From: Synergistaceae bacterium UBA1037
Lineage (GTDB): Bacteria > Synergistota > Synergistia > Synergistales > Synergistaceae
Direction of reading: 5' to 3'
Assembly (NCBI GenBank): GCA_002316795.1
Contig: DCEE01000014.1
Coordinates: 1-15,988 of the forward strand
Length of the DNA stretch: 15,988 nucleotides
Shown here: positions 7,067-13,994 of the stretch, in pieces
Position numbering within the stretch: position 1 is the first letter of the stretch
Layout: every line of letters starts with the position of its first letter
The notes under the pieces: generated by a model
Told to the model about the DNA's origin: nothing
The model's input: the letters and a program-made list of their open reading frames with translations, nothing else
Databases searched by the model: none
Position numbers and translations under genes: made by a program

Positions 7067-8221
7067 TCATAGCGGATCCCAGTTGCCCTCGTTCCTGTCC
7101 CTGAGGATCGGGCAGTCAACAAGTCCAAATTTAGCTGTCTTGAAACAGGCGTTGCAGGAAATGCAGGCTGTCGGCCTGCTGTCTTCCTCGATCCATCTGT
7201 TGATCAGGTCAGGCTCCGCTATAAAAGGCCTGCTCAGGGCAAGAAGATCGCAGGTACCGTCCTCTATGAGTCCGGCCATGACCGGAAGACTTCTGAGTCC
7301 GCCTGTCAGGATGACAAGCTGCTTTTCGGAGGCATGTTTTTTGATCTCTTTCGAGTATTCTCTGAACGGAGCTTCGGACTCTCCTGCGGAGACTCCGAGG
7401 ATGCTGGGCGAGTTAAGTGCACCGGCATAGCTTGTGCCGGAGGAAACATCGATCCCGTCAGCTCCACTTTTCAAAAGAGCTACGGAAAGGGCCTTTCCTT
7501 CTTCGGGGCCATATCCTTTCTCTGTTCCTTCAGCCATGCTGATCTTGAACCAGATGCTGAAGTCATCGCCGACAGCAGCCCTCACCTCATCAAGGATCTC
7601 GTGAAAGATCCTTGATCTGTTTTCGAAGGGACCGCCGTATCTGTCATCCCGTTTGTTTATGGAAGGAGAGAGAAACTGGGTAAGAAGAAAGCCATGACCG
7701 CCGTGTATCTCAACACCGTCAGCCCCGCCCCTTTTTGCTCTCAGTGCAGCTGCTCCGAAATCCGCGATCACCTTTTTTATGTCATGTGAGGACAAGGGGC
7801 AGGTCCCGAAATCGCGCATAGGATGGATGCCTCCTGACGGTGAAAAAGATACCGTTCCTTCTGCAAGAGAAGCGTCGCGCTGTCCGCCGCTGTGGCATAA
7901 CTGAACAATAAGTCTGGAGTCAAACTTGTGAACTTCTTCAGAGAGCATGGCGACGTCATTTATCCTTTCGTCAGAATGGAGTCCCCACTCTCTGTTAAAA
8001 GACTTCCCCTCATTGCTTATGTAGGCCAGACCGGTGATCAGTGTGCCTGCGCCGCCTGCGGCGATCTCGGAATGACGTTTTATCTCCGCCGGGGAAAGCT
8101 CTCCAGTCTTGTCATCCGCACCGCCAAGCCAGGTAGCGGAACGGATGAACCGGTTCTTTGCCTTGAACGGGGGTCTTTCAAATTTATAGAACAAGGAATG
8201 AATCGCTTCTGCTTTATCCAT
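7067..8221 (-). CDS. Old yellow enzyme family NADH:flavin oxidoreductase with C-terminal cysteine cluster
   Basis: 384 aa from the ATG at 8221, which has AAAGGA 9 bases upstream. An earlier in-frame ATG at 8239 lacks a site. It is an FMN-binding TIM barrel that reduces C=C bonds in unsaturated carbonyl compounds. Motifs are HSGGQ (110-114), EIHGGHGF (171-178), the QFLSP-x-x-NKRDDRYGG block (182-197), ENRSR (200-204) and LTGGLRS (305-311). The cysteine set Cys353, 356, 359 and 370 (C-x2-C-x2-C-x10-C) matches the 4Fe-4S site of the 2,4-dienoyl-CoA reductase/TMADH branch. The second flavin/NAD domain of those long enzymes is missing, so electrons must come from another protein or directly from NAD(P)H. 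Phe178 stands where most members have the proton-donor Tyr. Confidence 0.87.
   Translation of the reverse strand: MDKAEAIHSLFYKFERPPFKAKNRFIRSATWLGGADDKTGELSPAEIKRHSEIAAGGAGTLITGLAYISNEGKSFNREWGLHSDERINDVAMLSEEVHKFDSRLIVQLCHSGGQRDASLAEGTVSFSPSGGIHPMRDFGTCPLSSHDIKKVIADFGAAALRAKRGGADGVEIHGGHGFLLTQFLSPSINKRDDRYGGPFENRSRIFHEILDEVRAAVGDDFSIWFKISMAEGTEKGYGPEEGKALSVALLKSGADGIDVSSGTSYAGALNSPSILGVSAGESEAPFREYSKEIKKHASEKQLVILTGGLRSLPVMAGLIEDGTCDLLALSRPFIAEPDLINRWIEEDSRPTACISCNACFKTAKFGLVDCPILRDRNEGNWDPL
7589..7616. repeat. Perfect 11-bp inverted repeat inside the reductase gene
   Basis: ATCAAGGATCT (7589-7599) and AGATCCTTGAT (7606-7616) flank CGTGAA. In mRNA this is an 11-bp stem with a 6-base loop in the middle of the gene. 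It encodes ordinary sequence (around IFHEILDEV), so it may be chance. Confidence 0.7.
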
Positions 8222-8247
8222 TTGCAACTGTCCTTTCATAAAAACTG

Positions 8248-8306
8248 ATCAATAATCTATTACATATGCAGCGCTCCAGACAGCGCAATTTCTGCAATCA
8301 ATAATC
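8248..8306. repeat. Repeated 10-mer and dyad in the reductase promoter region
   Basis: ATCAATAATC occurs at 8248-8257 and 8297-8306. Between them GCGCT (8271-8275) and AGCGC (8282-8286) form a 5-bp dyad. On the minus strand TTGCGC and TATGTA lie either side of that dyad with 16 bases between them, a weak promoter candidate. Together these could be operator sites for the reductase gene. They fill most of the 115-base gap. Confidence 0.4.
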
Positions 8307-8336
8307 ATTTCTGTTTTAGTTCCTGAAGGCAGGTTA

Positions 8337-9311
8337 TCAGATTATCTTTGATGCAGGTGGGAAAAATGAAAGTTTTTCTGATACGGCATCCGTGGTTGAA
8401 CCGGCAAATTCAGCCAGACGTCTGAGTCCGAAGCAGCCGTGTCCGGTAAATTTTGAAAGGTGTTCGTCAGGGACGACCCATGGGCCGGTCCAGTTGTTTT
8501 TTATCAGCTTCCTGACAAGGGCTTCCGACGCTATCATCTCACCCAGCGCAGGATGATGCGGTCCTCCTCTTACCTTTGACGCGAGCAGTTCAGATTCCTG
8601 AAGCCCTATCCTGATCGGGTTGAATCCCAGCGAAAGGGCAGAGTCCAAAACAATGCCTCCCCATTCAATGGCCTGATCCAGTGGGAGCGGGGAATACTTT
8701 CCTTCTCTCATCATAGTCTCCAGCTCCGTGCTTTCAAGCACGAGGCAGGGATAAAGCCTGAGGTCCCATGAAAGAGGTCCCTTTGAATCTGCCAGTTTTC
8801 TTATGTCGGCTAAACTGTTCTCCATCGTCTGTCCCGGCAGGCCGATCATTATCTGAACTCCCAGCGGCAGCCCCTCATCCATTATTGTTTTGATATCAGC
8901 AAGAATGATCCCCGGGTCAGCCTCCCTTTTGCAAAGAGAGAGGACAGCAGGGTCGAGTGAAGGTATGCCAAGTTCAATACAGGCAATGGGGTACCTCCTG
9001 ATGAGATCCCTCATAGATCGCTCGGCCAGATCGCCGGGGTATGTTGAGAATCGTATCCTGCTTCCTTCCGGCGCATTGTTCGCAACGGAATCAAGGTACT
9101 CCTTTATCGTAGACCGGCCGAACCTGCAGAATGATCCGCCAAAAAAGCAGACTTCCCTCGGTCCGTCCAGTTCCTTCAGGACCGAGGATACATATTCAGG
9201 GGAAGGCATCTCCTCAACGCCGGTTATTGTCGCCTGGCTGCAGTAGACGCATCTCCCCCTGCATCCGCCGAAAGGAAGAAAAAACGGCAGCTTCTTCATG
9301 GGTCCGTTCAT
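8337..9311 (-). CDS. Radical SAM protein, Elp3-like without acetyltransferase domain
   Basis: 324 aa from the ATG at 9311, which overlaps the upstream stop as ATGA. The radical SAM cluster motif is GCRGRCVYC, with Cys17, 21 and 24. FFGGSF (57-61) is the SAM-contact segment, and IGLPGQ lies mid-domain. The phrase LRLYPCLVLESTELE followed by GKYSPL is typical of the Elp3 / COG1243 branch. Elp3 itself modifies wobble uridine of tRNA and carries a C-terminal acetyltransferase domain. That domain is missing, as in many short bacterial relatives whose reaction is unknown. The last ~80 residues contain no further obvious cluster. It is the third gene of a tight unit with an XRE regulator and an ImmA-type peptidase. 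Confidence 0.82.
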   Translation of the reverse strand: MNGPMKKLPFFLPFGGCRGRCVYCSQATITGVEEMPSPEYVSSVLKELDGPREVCFFGGSFCRFGRSTIKEYLDSVANNAPEGSRIRFSTYPGDLAERSMRDLIRRYPIACIELGIPSLDPAVLSLCKREADPGIILADIKTIMDEGLPLGVQIMIGLPGQTMENSLADIRKLADSKGPLSWDLRLYPCLVLESTELETMMREGKYSPLPLDQAIEWGGIVLDSALSLGFNPIRIGLQESELLASKVRGGPHHPALGEMIASEALVRKLIKNNWTGPWVVPDEHLSKFTGHGCFGLRRLAEFAGSTTDAVSEKLSFFPPASKII

Positions 9312-9745
9312 GCCCAATCCCTATAATCCCCCTCGCTCCATTCAGGCCAGATGACTGCCCAGGCGAACGTGTCAGCCCTGTTTTCAAAGCTCTCCATGGA
9401 TGCAAATGTGTGAGTCCAGAAACGGTGTCCCTTCCTATGGTTCAGCAGGTGATATGTCTCGTGGAATATGGCGAATCTCCTCCATATCAGAGGCAGAGAG
9501 GCATTGATGTAGATCCTCCCTCTTTTCCCGCGTACAATATGTATGCCCCAAACACCGGCGGGAAGTTGTTCAAACATAAGCTCAAGCGAAAGCCCCGTTA
9601 TCTCCTCTGCCTTTGCCAGTATGTCGAATTCGCTCAGCCTTTGCCATTCCCTGCCTTCACGGACAGCCCACTGAGGGATCACTTCGGGGGGCTGGGGAAC
9701 AGACTCGGAGAAGGCCTCAGTCTCCTGATTATTTTCCGGAGGCAT
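9308..9745 (-). CDS. ImmA/IrrE family metallo-endopeptidase
   Basis: 145 aa from the ATG at 9745; a TTG at 9766 would add 7 residues, and neither has a strong ribosome site. The zinc motif HETYH (95-99) sits in RFAIFHETYHLLNH, and the third ligand is probably Glu121 in ENRADTFAWAVIWP, which matches the ImmA/IrrE (DUF955) pattern. Such peptidases cleave or relieve a partner XRE repressor in response to stress. The partner is directly upstream, overlapping by 17 bases. The first 35 residues are polar and low in complexity. The stop overlaps the radical SAM start by 4 bases. No phage or conjugative genes are nearby, so it appears to be a resident chromosomal pair. Confidence 0.83.
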   Translation of the reverse strand: MPPENNQETEAFSESVPQPPEVIPQWAVREGREWQRLSEFDILAKAEEITGLSLELMFEQLPAGVWGIHIVRGKRGRIYINASLPLIWRRFAIFHETYHLLNHRKGHRFWTHTFASMESFENRADTFAWAVIWPEWSEGDYRDWA

Positions 9746-10094
9746 CCTCTGCTTCCCAGTCGTCAAGAGCTGCTTCTATGAGACGGTATACCCTCTTAAG
9801 TTCCTTATCTGTGAGTTTTTTGCTGCGGTACCAGATCTCAAGTTCCCCATTGTCAAGCATCGACTCCAGCTGGACCCTTCCGGGGTTGTCGGGAGATGTG
9901 AAATCCATGAGGAGATCTGTGACATCTACATTGAGAGCGGGTGCAAGCCTCTGCAGAAGCTTCATGGAAGGTAGTCTCCTGTTGCTTTCCAGCGCCTGTA
10001 CGTATATCCTGCTCACATCCACCTTATCCGCAAGTTTCTGCTGTGTCAGGTTCTGCGCCTTGCGCAATGTTTTAATCCTGTTGCCAAGACTCAT
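9729..10094 (-). CDS. XRE family transcriptional regulator
   Basis: 121 aa. Residues 6-61 are a Cro/C1-type helix-turn-helix: IKTLRKAQNLTQQKLADKVD, then VSRIYVQALESNRRLPS. The C-terminal half is charged and helical (about 88-115) and could be the dimerisation segment or the target of the neighbouring ImmA-type peptidase. A strong ribosome site (AAAGGGTGG) lies 7 bases before the ATG. The gene is first of three on the minus strand, and its stop lies inside the ImmA gene. A dyad directly upstream (10112-10128) could be its own operator. Pairs of this kind usually form a repressor plus protease switch; the targets here are unknown. Confidence 0.85.
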   Translation of the reverse strand: MSLGNRIKTLRKAQNLTQQKLADKVDVSRIYVQALESNRRLPSMKLLQRLAPALNVDVTDLLMDFTSPDNPGRVQLESMLDNGELEIWYRSKKLTDKELKRVYRLIEAALDDWEAEDASGK

Positions 10095-10111
10095 TAAATA
10101 TCCACCCTTTC

Positions 10112-10128
10112 TTTACATTATGTGCAAA
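10112..10128. promoter_or_regulatory. Imperfect dyad before the XRE gene, candidate operator
   Basis: The 17-base stretch TTTACATTATGTGCAAA is symmetric in the pattern TTTnCA-n5-TGnAAA. It lies about 18 bases before the ATG, over the likely promoter and start of transcription (a CATAAT -10-like box overlaps it on the minus strand). Confidence 0.4.
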
Positions 10129-10147
10129 TAAAGAATACAACATTTTT

Positions 10148-11089
10148 TTATTGTTGACAAGCAGGTTTAGTTACCATGTGCAGAAAAATAGTACACGAAA
10201 GAAGATCTGCAGCTCCGCCCGGGCTTATCCTTGATTTAATGAATTTTTTTTCCAGTTCCTCTATCGGACGAAAATCTTCTGAGAGGGGATCGAACCTTTC
10301 TATCGTATCTTTGATCATCTGTTTGTATTCATTCTGCCAGAAATCATAGCCTCCGCGATGTATGACGTTGCTGTCTTCACTGCTGGCCATAATGGCCAGC
10401 AGTGCCGCTACATGCGAGCTGTTAGCGGATGCTCCCATCGCATAAAGTCGTTTGAGTGCCGGGAGCCCGCAGTCAATTACTGAAGGAAAACCTCTCTCCG
10501 CCTCTCCTCTTGCTCCCGTTATCCCGTGCATAAGAAATAGCCTTTCGCAGTTTGTCAGCTTGTCGGAAGAATTTTTTTCGGAAAGCGGCCCCAGTTCTTT
10601 CGATACGAGGCCCTTGACCGGGGCGGAAGCATTGCCAGCGATATTTTCGGGTGTAAGGTCCATTTTTGAATAAATGGAGTAGCCTGCCCCGTACAAAAGC
10701 AGTGAGAGGAGGAATATCAGTCCCTTGTGGGTATTGATGCCTGAAGTTGCTGCAAACATCTTCTTCTCCATTTCGATCCCGATATACCTGAGACGCTTCA
10801 AAGCATCAGAAGGAGCCGTCCCCGAAAGGCCGGCCATTGCCTGGTATTCCCAGAAGGGCTCTATGGCCTGGGCGCTCCTGATGAAAGTATGCCAGTCCAT
10901 ATCAGTGTGGCAGCCCGATCCGAGGGGATCTACCAGACCCGGCTTGGGTGCCGTAACTATCTCTTCTATGACTGCTTCCGAAGCGGCCCTCCAGAGGACT
11001 TCAGGGGGGAGATGCTTGACTTGTCTGTTGAAGTGAAGGATACTTCTGGTGTATGTAAAAAAATCAAAGGGTGGCCCGGATCTATGCAA
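10148..11089 (-). CDS. citG: Triphosphoribosyl-dephospho-CoA synthase family (CitG/MdcB)
   Basis: 313 aa from a TTG at 11089, supported by a perfect GGAGGT site 6 bases upstream. The enzyme joins dephospho-CoA to ATP to make the precursor of the prosthetic group of citrate lyase or malonate decarboxylase. Conserved blocks are PKPGLVD (48-54), HTDMD (61-65), TSGINTHKG (115-123), HGITGARGEAERGFP (188-202) and DSNVIHRGG (239-247, usually DTNVxxRGG). About 25 residues precede the conserved start, slightly longer than usual. No citrate lyase or malonate decarboxylase subunit lies in the window, so the carrier protein must be elsewhere. The 5' end overlaps the divergent transglycosylase gene by 6 bases, so its promoter must sit inside that gene. 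Confidence 0.85.
   Translation of the reverse strand: MHRSGPPFDFFTYTRSILHFNRQVKHLPPEVLWRAASEAVIEEIVTAPKPGLVDPLGSGCHTDMDWHTFIRSAQAIEPFWEYQAMAGLSGTAPSDALKRLRYIGIEMEKKMFAATSGINTHKGLIFLLSLLLYGAGYSIYSKMDLTPENIAGNASAPVKGLVSKELGPLSEKNSSDKLTNCERLFLMHGITGARGEAERGFPSVIDCGLPALKRLYAMGASANSSHVAALLAIMASSEDSNVIHRGGYDFWQNEYKQMIKDTIERFDPLSEDFRPIEELEKKFIKSRISPGGAADLLSCTIFLHMVTKPACQQ
10378..10404. repeat. Perfect 27-bp palindrome inside citG
   Basis: CACTGCTGGCCAT (10378-10390), a single A, then ATGGCCAGCAGTG (10392-10404). The 13-bp arms match without error. In RNA it can form a 12-bp stem with a 3-base loop. It encodes the ALLAIMASS stretch of CitG. Confidence 0.9.
11016..11044 (+). promoter_or_regulatory. 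Promoter of the transglycosylase gene, inside citG
   Basis: TTGACT (11016-11021) and GATACT (11039-11044) are separated by 17 bases. The start of transcription would be near 11051, about 33 bases before the ATG at 11084. The whole promoter lies within the citG coding region. Confidence 0.6.
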
Positions 11090-12082
11090 GATGTTACCTC
11101 CGCATTCAAAATGTGCCTCTCTACATTAACTCAAATCATTGTCTCCCGCAAGCGCCTGATACTTGCGTTGGCAGCTCTTTTTTCAATTGCGGCCCTGATA
11201 TCCCTTCCGGCAGCGGCTACTCTCTGCAGACAGCATGTTTACCAAAAATGGGCAGGAGGATGGCTCGCCTGGAAAAACGACGACCCGGAGGCAGCCCTGG
11301 ACATATGGTCTGATATCGGTTTTTCGGCAAACTTCTGCGTGAGGCCTTCCAGAATAGATTACTGGAAGATAAGGGCACTGGAGAAATTGGGGCGGGAACC
11401 AGAGGCCGGCTTGCTGAAAACAGAGCTCGCGAGGAAATACCCCTTTGACTTTTATACATTTTTGCTCTTCAGAGACGGAGGGGCCGGATCATTGAGCGAT
11501 GCCTGCAGAAGCAGGGCAGAAAGCCTTTTCTATCCCAATCCGTGGAAGAAAGAAGTCTCTGCCGCTGCAGCCCGGACCGGAGTATCCGAATCTATGATAT
11601 TGTCGGTGATGAGACAGGAGAGCAAATTCAGGGAAAACGCAGTAAGCAGGTCCGGGGCACAGGGATTGATGCAGCTCATGCCTTCTACGGCAAGGGATGA
11701 GAGCCGTTCGCTGAAAATGGATATGATCATTTCAAAGATTAAAGACCCCGGAAACAACATACTGCTTGGAGCAAGCTATTTTGCGAGGCTGTCCCGAAGG
11801 TTCGGGGGAGATCTGCCGAGGACGATCGCGGCATACAATGCCGGAATGATGCCCGTGACAAGGTGGAACACCCTTTATGCAGATGACTGGGTGGAGTGGA
11901 TAGAGGAGATCCCTTATCCTGAAACGAGGGAATATGTCAGGTCAGTACTTGAAAATCGTGAGATGTATAAAATGATATCGGGTGAGGAGACCGGACCTCC
12001 TATCTCCGTTTTGACGTCAGAGGGGCCGATGCCGGTGGAGAAGCTGGCATCGGTACCCAGACAGAAAAAATCAGACATGTGA
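11084..12082 (+). CDS. Membrane-anchored lytic transglycosylase (SLT domain)
   Basis: 332 aa from the ATG at 11084, with AAAGGGTGG 9 bases upstream. The frame is open further upstream, but only antisense to citG. A membrane segment at 23-46 acts as anchor or uncleaved signal; no lipobox is present. Residues 50-150 resemble the helical segment before the catalytic domain of Slt70-type enzymes (IDYWKIRALEKLG). The SLT domain is about 155-300: catalytic Glu179 in MRQESKF, GAQGLMQLMP (191-200), ILLGASYF and AYNAG (250-254). It cleaves the MurNAc-GlcNAc bond of peptidoglycan to give 1,6-anhydro products in the periplasm. It is far shorter than Slt70, lacking the large superhelical ring. The last ~35 residues are a polar tail of unknown use. 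Confidence 0.9.
   Translation: MQDVTSAFKMCLSTLTQIIVSRKRLILALAALFSIAALISLPAAATLCRQHVYQKWAGGWLAWKNDDPEAALDIWSDIGFSANFCVRPSRIDYWKIRALEKLGREPEAGLLKTELARKYPFDFYTFLLFRDGGAGSLSDACRSRAESLFYPNPWKKEVSAAAARTGVSESMILSVMRQESKFRENAVSRSGAQGLMQLMPSTARDESRSLKMDMIISKIKDPGNNILLGASYFARLSRRFGGDLPRTIAAYNAGMMPVTRWNTLYADDWVEWIEEIPYPETREYVRSVLENREMYKMISGEETGPPISVLTSEGPMPVEKLASVPRQKKSDM
11096..11101 (-). promoter_or_regulatory. Ribosome site fixing the citG TTG start
   Basis: The minus strand reads GGAGGT here, followed 6 bases later by TTG at 11089-11087. The site lies inside the first codons of the divergent transglycosylase gene. Confidence 0.8.
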
Positions 12083-12119
12083 CATATGGTCATAAAAGCA
12101 AAAGCGAGGTCGGTAAAAA

Positions 12120-12617
12120 TTGTTCATTGAGAGGTCAACAGATGATTTCGATCCTGTGGAAGCTGTGAGCAGCTTTCTTTCGGATTCGGGTTTCGATGGC
12201 AGGATCTTCCACACTGAAGAGACGATATTCACGGTTTCTGACGCATCCTCTGCAGTCGGAGCTCCCGAAGAGGAGATACTGAAAAGCATACTCCTGAGGG
12301 TGAACAGGGGAGAATATTTTGCACTGGCCCTGATGTCAGGGGTAAACAGGGTCGATACGAAAAAGATAAAAAGAATGCTTGGTGCGTCCCATGTGTCCTT
12401 CGCAAATCCCGAGGAGTGCAGCGAATGGTCGGGATTCAAGCCGGGAGGGGTGCCCCCGGTAGGCTATCCCGAACAGCCAAGGTCTTTTTTGGACGAAGAT
12501 CTCTTCAATTATTCCGAGGTCTGGGCTGCCGCAGGCACGGACCATGCATTTTTCCCTATCTCTCCTGCAGAGCTGATGAGGATAACCGGAGGAGAAAGAG
12601 CCGACATAAAAAAATAA
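12120..12617 (+). CDS. YbaK/EbsC family aminoacyl-tRNA deacylase
   Basis: 165 aa from a TTG at 12120, with GAGGT 9 bases upstream. The family clears mischarged tRNA in trans, such as Cys-tRNA(Pro) for YbaK or Ala-tRNA(Pro) for ProX. Visible marks are the conserved Lys55 in ILKSILLRV, the glycine-rich GFKPGGVPPVGYP (105-117), the terminal pattern VWAAAGTDHAFFPISPAEL (134-152) and RITGG. It follows the transglycosylase by 37 bases on the same strand and probably shares its transcript. Which aminoacyl-tRNA is edited cannot be told from the sequence. No clear terminator follows; the 72-base gap to the convergent gene contains only a short palindrome, GACCATGGTC. Confidence 0.85.
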   Translation: MFIERSTDDFDPVEAVSSFLSDSGFDGRIFHTEETIFTVSDASSAVGAPEEEILKSILLRVNRGEYFALALMSGVNRVDTKKIKRMLGASHVSFANPEECSEWSGFKPGGVPPVGYPEQPRSFLDEDLFNYSEVWAAAGTDHAFFPISPAELMRITGGERADIKK

Positions 12618-12689
12618 GCAGGACCATGGTCTGAGGCAACACAACCACATGGCTCCCGAAACAGGGCGGCTGATCTTCGGAAGCCTGAA

Positions 12690-13505
12690 TTACCTTTTCC
12701 AGCTCAGGACAGCGACCTTTTCAAATTGGAAGTTCAGCAGCGTTTCGGCCTTTGGAGGTTTTCCCTCTGCAAGGCTGTTGAACTCGTTGAGCATCCTTAC
12801 ATAAGCAAGCCTCTTTGAGGGGGTGAACTCCCCCTGTATCCCCGCCCTCAGAAGTATCGAGAGCTGCCTGTAGACGTCCGGAACGGGAACGAAAGCAGGT
12901 CCTTCGGGAGTCATCCTCATTGTATATATGAAAGAATAGCTGTCGCGTCCCCTGAGCGGGTCCGACTTGTCGTACATCGGGACCGCAGGCGAGACATAGA
13001 CGGCCGTTCCCTTTGGTACAACGAGCTTAGCGGGAACAGCATCCCATCTTGTATATTCATACGGGGTCAATATTATATGGGCTTTGGGTGACCATGTTGT
13101 CACACCGACCCACAAGTGTACGCCTGTACCCTCGAAGTTTGTAAAGGAAGTCCTCCAAAGGAGATCTTCCCTGTCATCCTGGTCTACCTTGGTCAGAAAA
13201 ACGCTGTCTGAAACGAAAGAGAGCCCGTCAAGCTGCTCTATCTGCCTCGTCCCTGCGGGTGTCCGCAGCCATCCTGAAGTTACCTCGCCCCTGTCCTGCT
13301 CAAGGATCAGGACGATAGGAAAATTTCCGACTCTGAGCGCCCTTAGGTTGGATCCCCCTTCCGGGATCTCGTTACCCGGCACCACGAAGATGATCAGCGC
13401 AAGCAATAGGACTGCCACGGGCATTACCAAGATCAAACGCCCGGAAGAAAATACGGAAGCAAGTTTTTTGATTTCGTGTGAAACCGTTCCCTGAATATTA
13501 TCCAT
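12690..13505 (-). CDS. Unknown single-pass membrane protein with extracytoplasmic domain
   Basis: 271 aa, not recognised. A basic N-terminal stretch (about 1-23, KK at 14-15) is followed by one strong membrane helix at about 24-43, which places residues 45-271 outside the cytoplasm. That part is rich in alternating hydrophobic residues, as in beta structure: FPIVLILEQDRGEVTSGWLR, VHLWVGVTTW and TKVDQDD. A proline-rich patch lies at about 155-190, with a helical end from about 225. There are no cysteine clusters or known catalytic motifs. The ATG abuts the folK stop (TAAATG), with GGAG about 12 bases upstream, so it is the last gene of the folate operon. It may be a lineage-specific envelope protein whose place beside folK is only positional. 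Confidence 0.7.
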   Translation of the reverse strand: MDNIQGTVSHEIKKLASVFSSGRLILVMPVAVLLLALIIFVVPGNEIPEGGSNLRALRVGNFPIVLILEQDRGEVTSGWLRTPAGTRQIEQLDGLSFVSDSVFLTKVDQDDREDLLWRTSFTNFEGTGVHLWVGVTTWSPKAHIILTPYEYTRWDAVPAKLVVPKGTAVYVSPAVPMYDKSDPLRGRDSYSFIYTMRMTPEGPAFVPVPDVYRQLSILLRAGIQGEFTPSKRLAYVRMLNEFNSLAEGKPPKAETLLNFQFEKVAVLSWKR

Positions 13506-13994
13506 TTAAACTATCCACTCCATTTTTTCTTCCGGAAGGAGAGACAGCATCTCGTCCGGCGTCATTCCTGTCACCGGATGCCTGAAACAGGGGTTTATCT
13601 CTCTGAGAGGGATCAGGACAAATGCCCTCTCATGCATGTGGCTGTGCGGGACGGTAAGATCGGGTCCGTTGATCACGAGTTCCCCGATCGCTATGATGTC
13701 GATATCGATCTCACGCGGTCCCCATTTAAGATTTTTTGTGCGTCCAAGCAGTACCTCAATATTTTTTACGGTCATGAGCATTTCTTCCGGAGAGAGCTCG
13801 GTTTCTGCGCTTATGCACATATTGAGGAATCTGGGCTGATCTGTCAGTCCCCATGGGAAAGTCTCCCATATCCTGCTTCTGGATGTAATGCAAAAGCCTC
13901 TCCGTTCAAGCTCTTCCTGTGCTTTTGTCAGCATCAGGAGCCTGTTGCCGGTGTTTGAGCCAAGGGAGAGCAGAACACGGGCTTTTTCAGGCAT
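13506..13994 (-). CDS. folK: 2-amino-4-hydroxy-6-hydroxymethyldihydropteridine pyrophosphokinase
   Basis: 162 aa, the usual length. It moves pyrophosphate from ATP to 6-hydroxymethyl-dihydropterin, giving the direct substrate of dihydropteroate synthase. Motifs are SLGSNTGNR (10-18), RFLNMCISAETELSPEEML (55-73), the GR-x-KNLKWGPREIDIDI block (84-100) with the magnesium ligands Asp97 and Asp99, and VPHSHMHERAFVLIPL (115-130). It overlaps folP by 8 bases and abuts the next gene, so all are probably translated from one transcript. The order folP then folK gives consecutive pathway enzymes. Confidence 0.95.
   Translation of the reverse strand: MPEKARVLLSLGSNTGNRLLMLTKAQEELERRGFCITSRSRIWETFPWGLTDQPRFLNMCISAETELSPEEMLMTVKNIEVLLGRTKNLKWGPREIDIDIIAIGELVINGPDLTVPHSHMHERAFVLIPLREINPCFRHPVTGMTPDEMLSLLPEEKMEWIV

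Noticed and set aside
10138..10156. CAACA / TGTTG arms as a citG terminator
   Set aside because: Only a 5-bp AT-rich stem that overlaps the stop codon, too weak to call.
10889..11083. Open frame extending the transglycosylase upstream to 397 aa
   Set aside because: It is antisense to citG. The ATG at 11084 has a ribosome site and is followed by a normal membrane anchor.
12624..12689. Terminator between the YbaK gene and the convergent membrane-protein gene
   Set aside because: Only short stems (GACCATGGTC; GGCT/AGCC) without T-runs on either strand.
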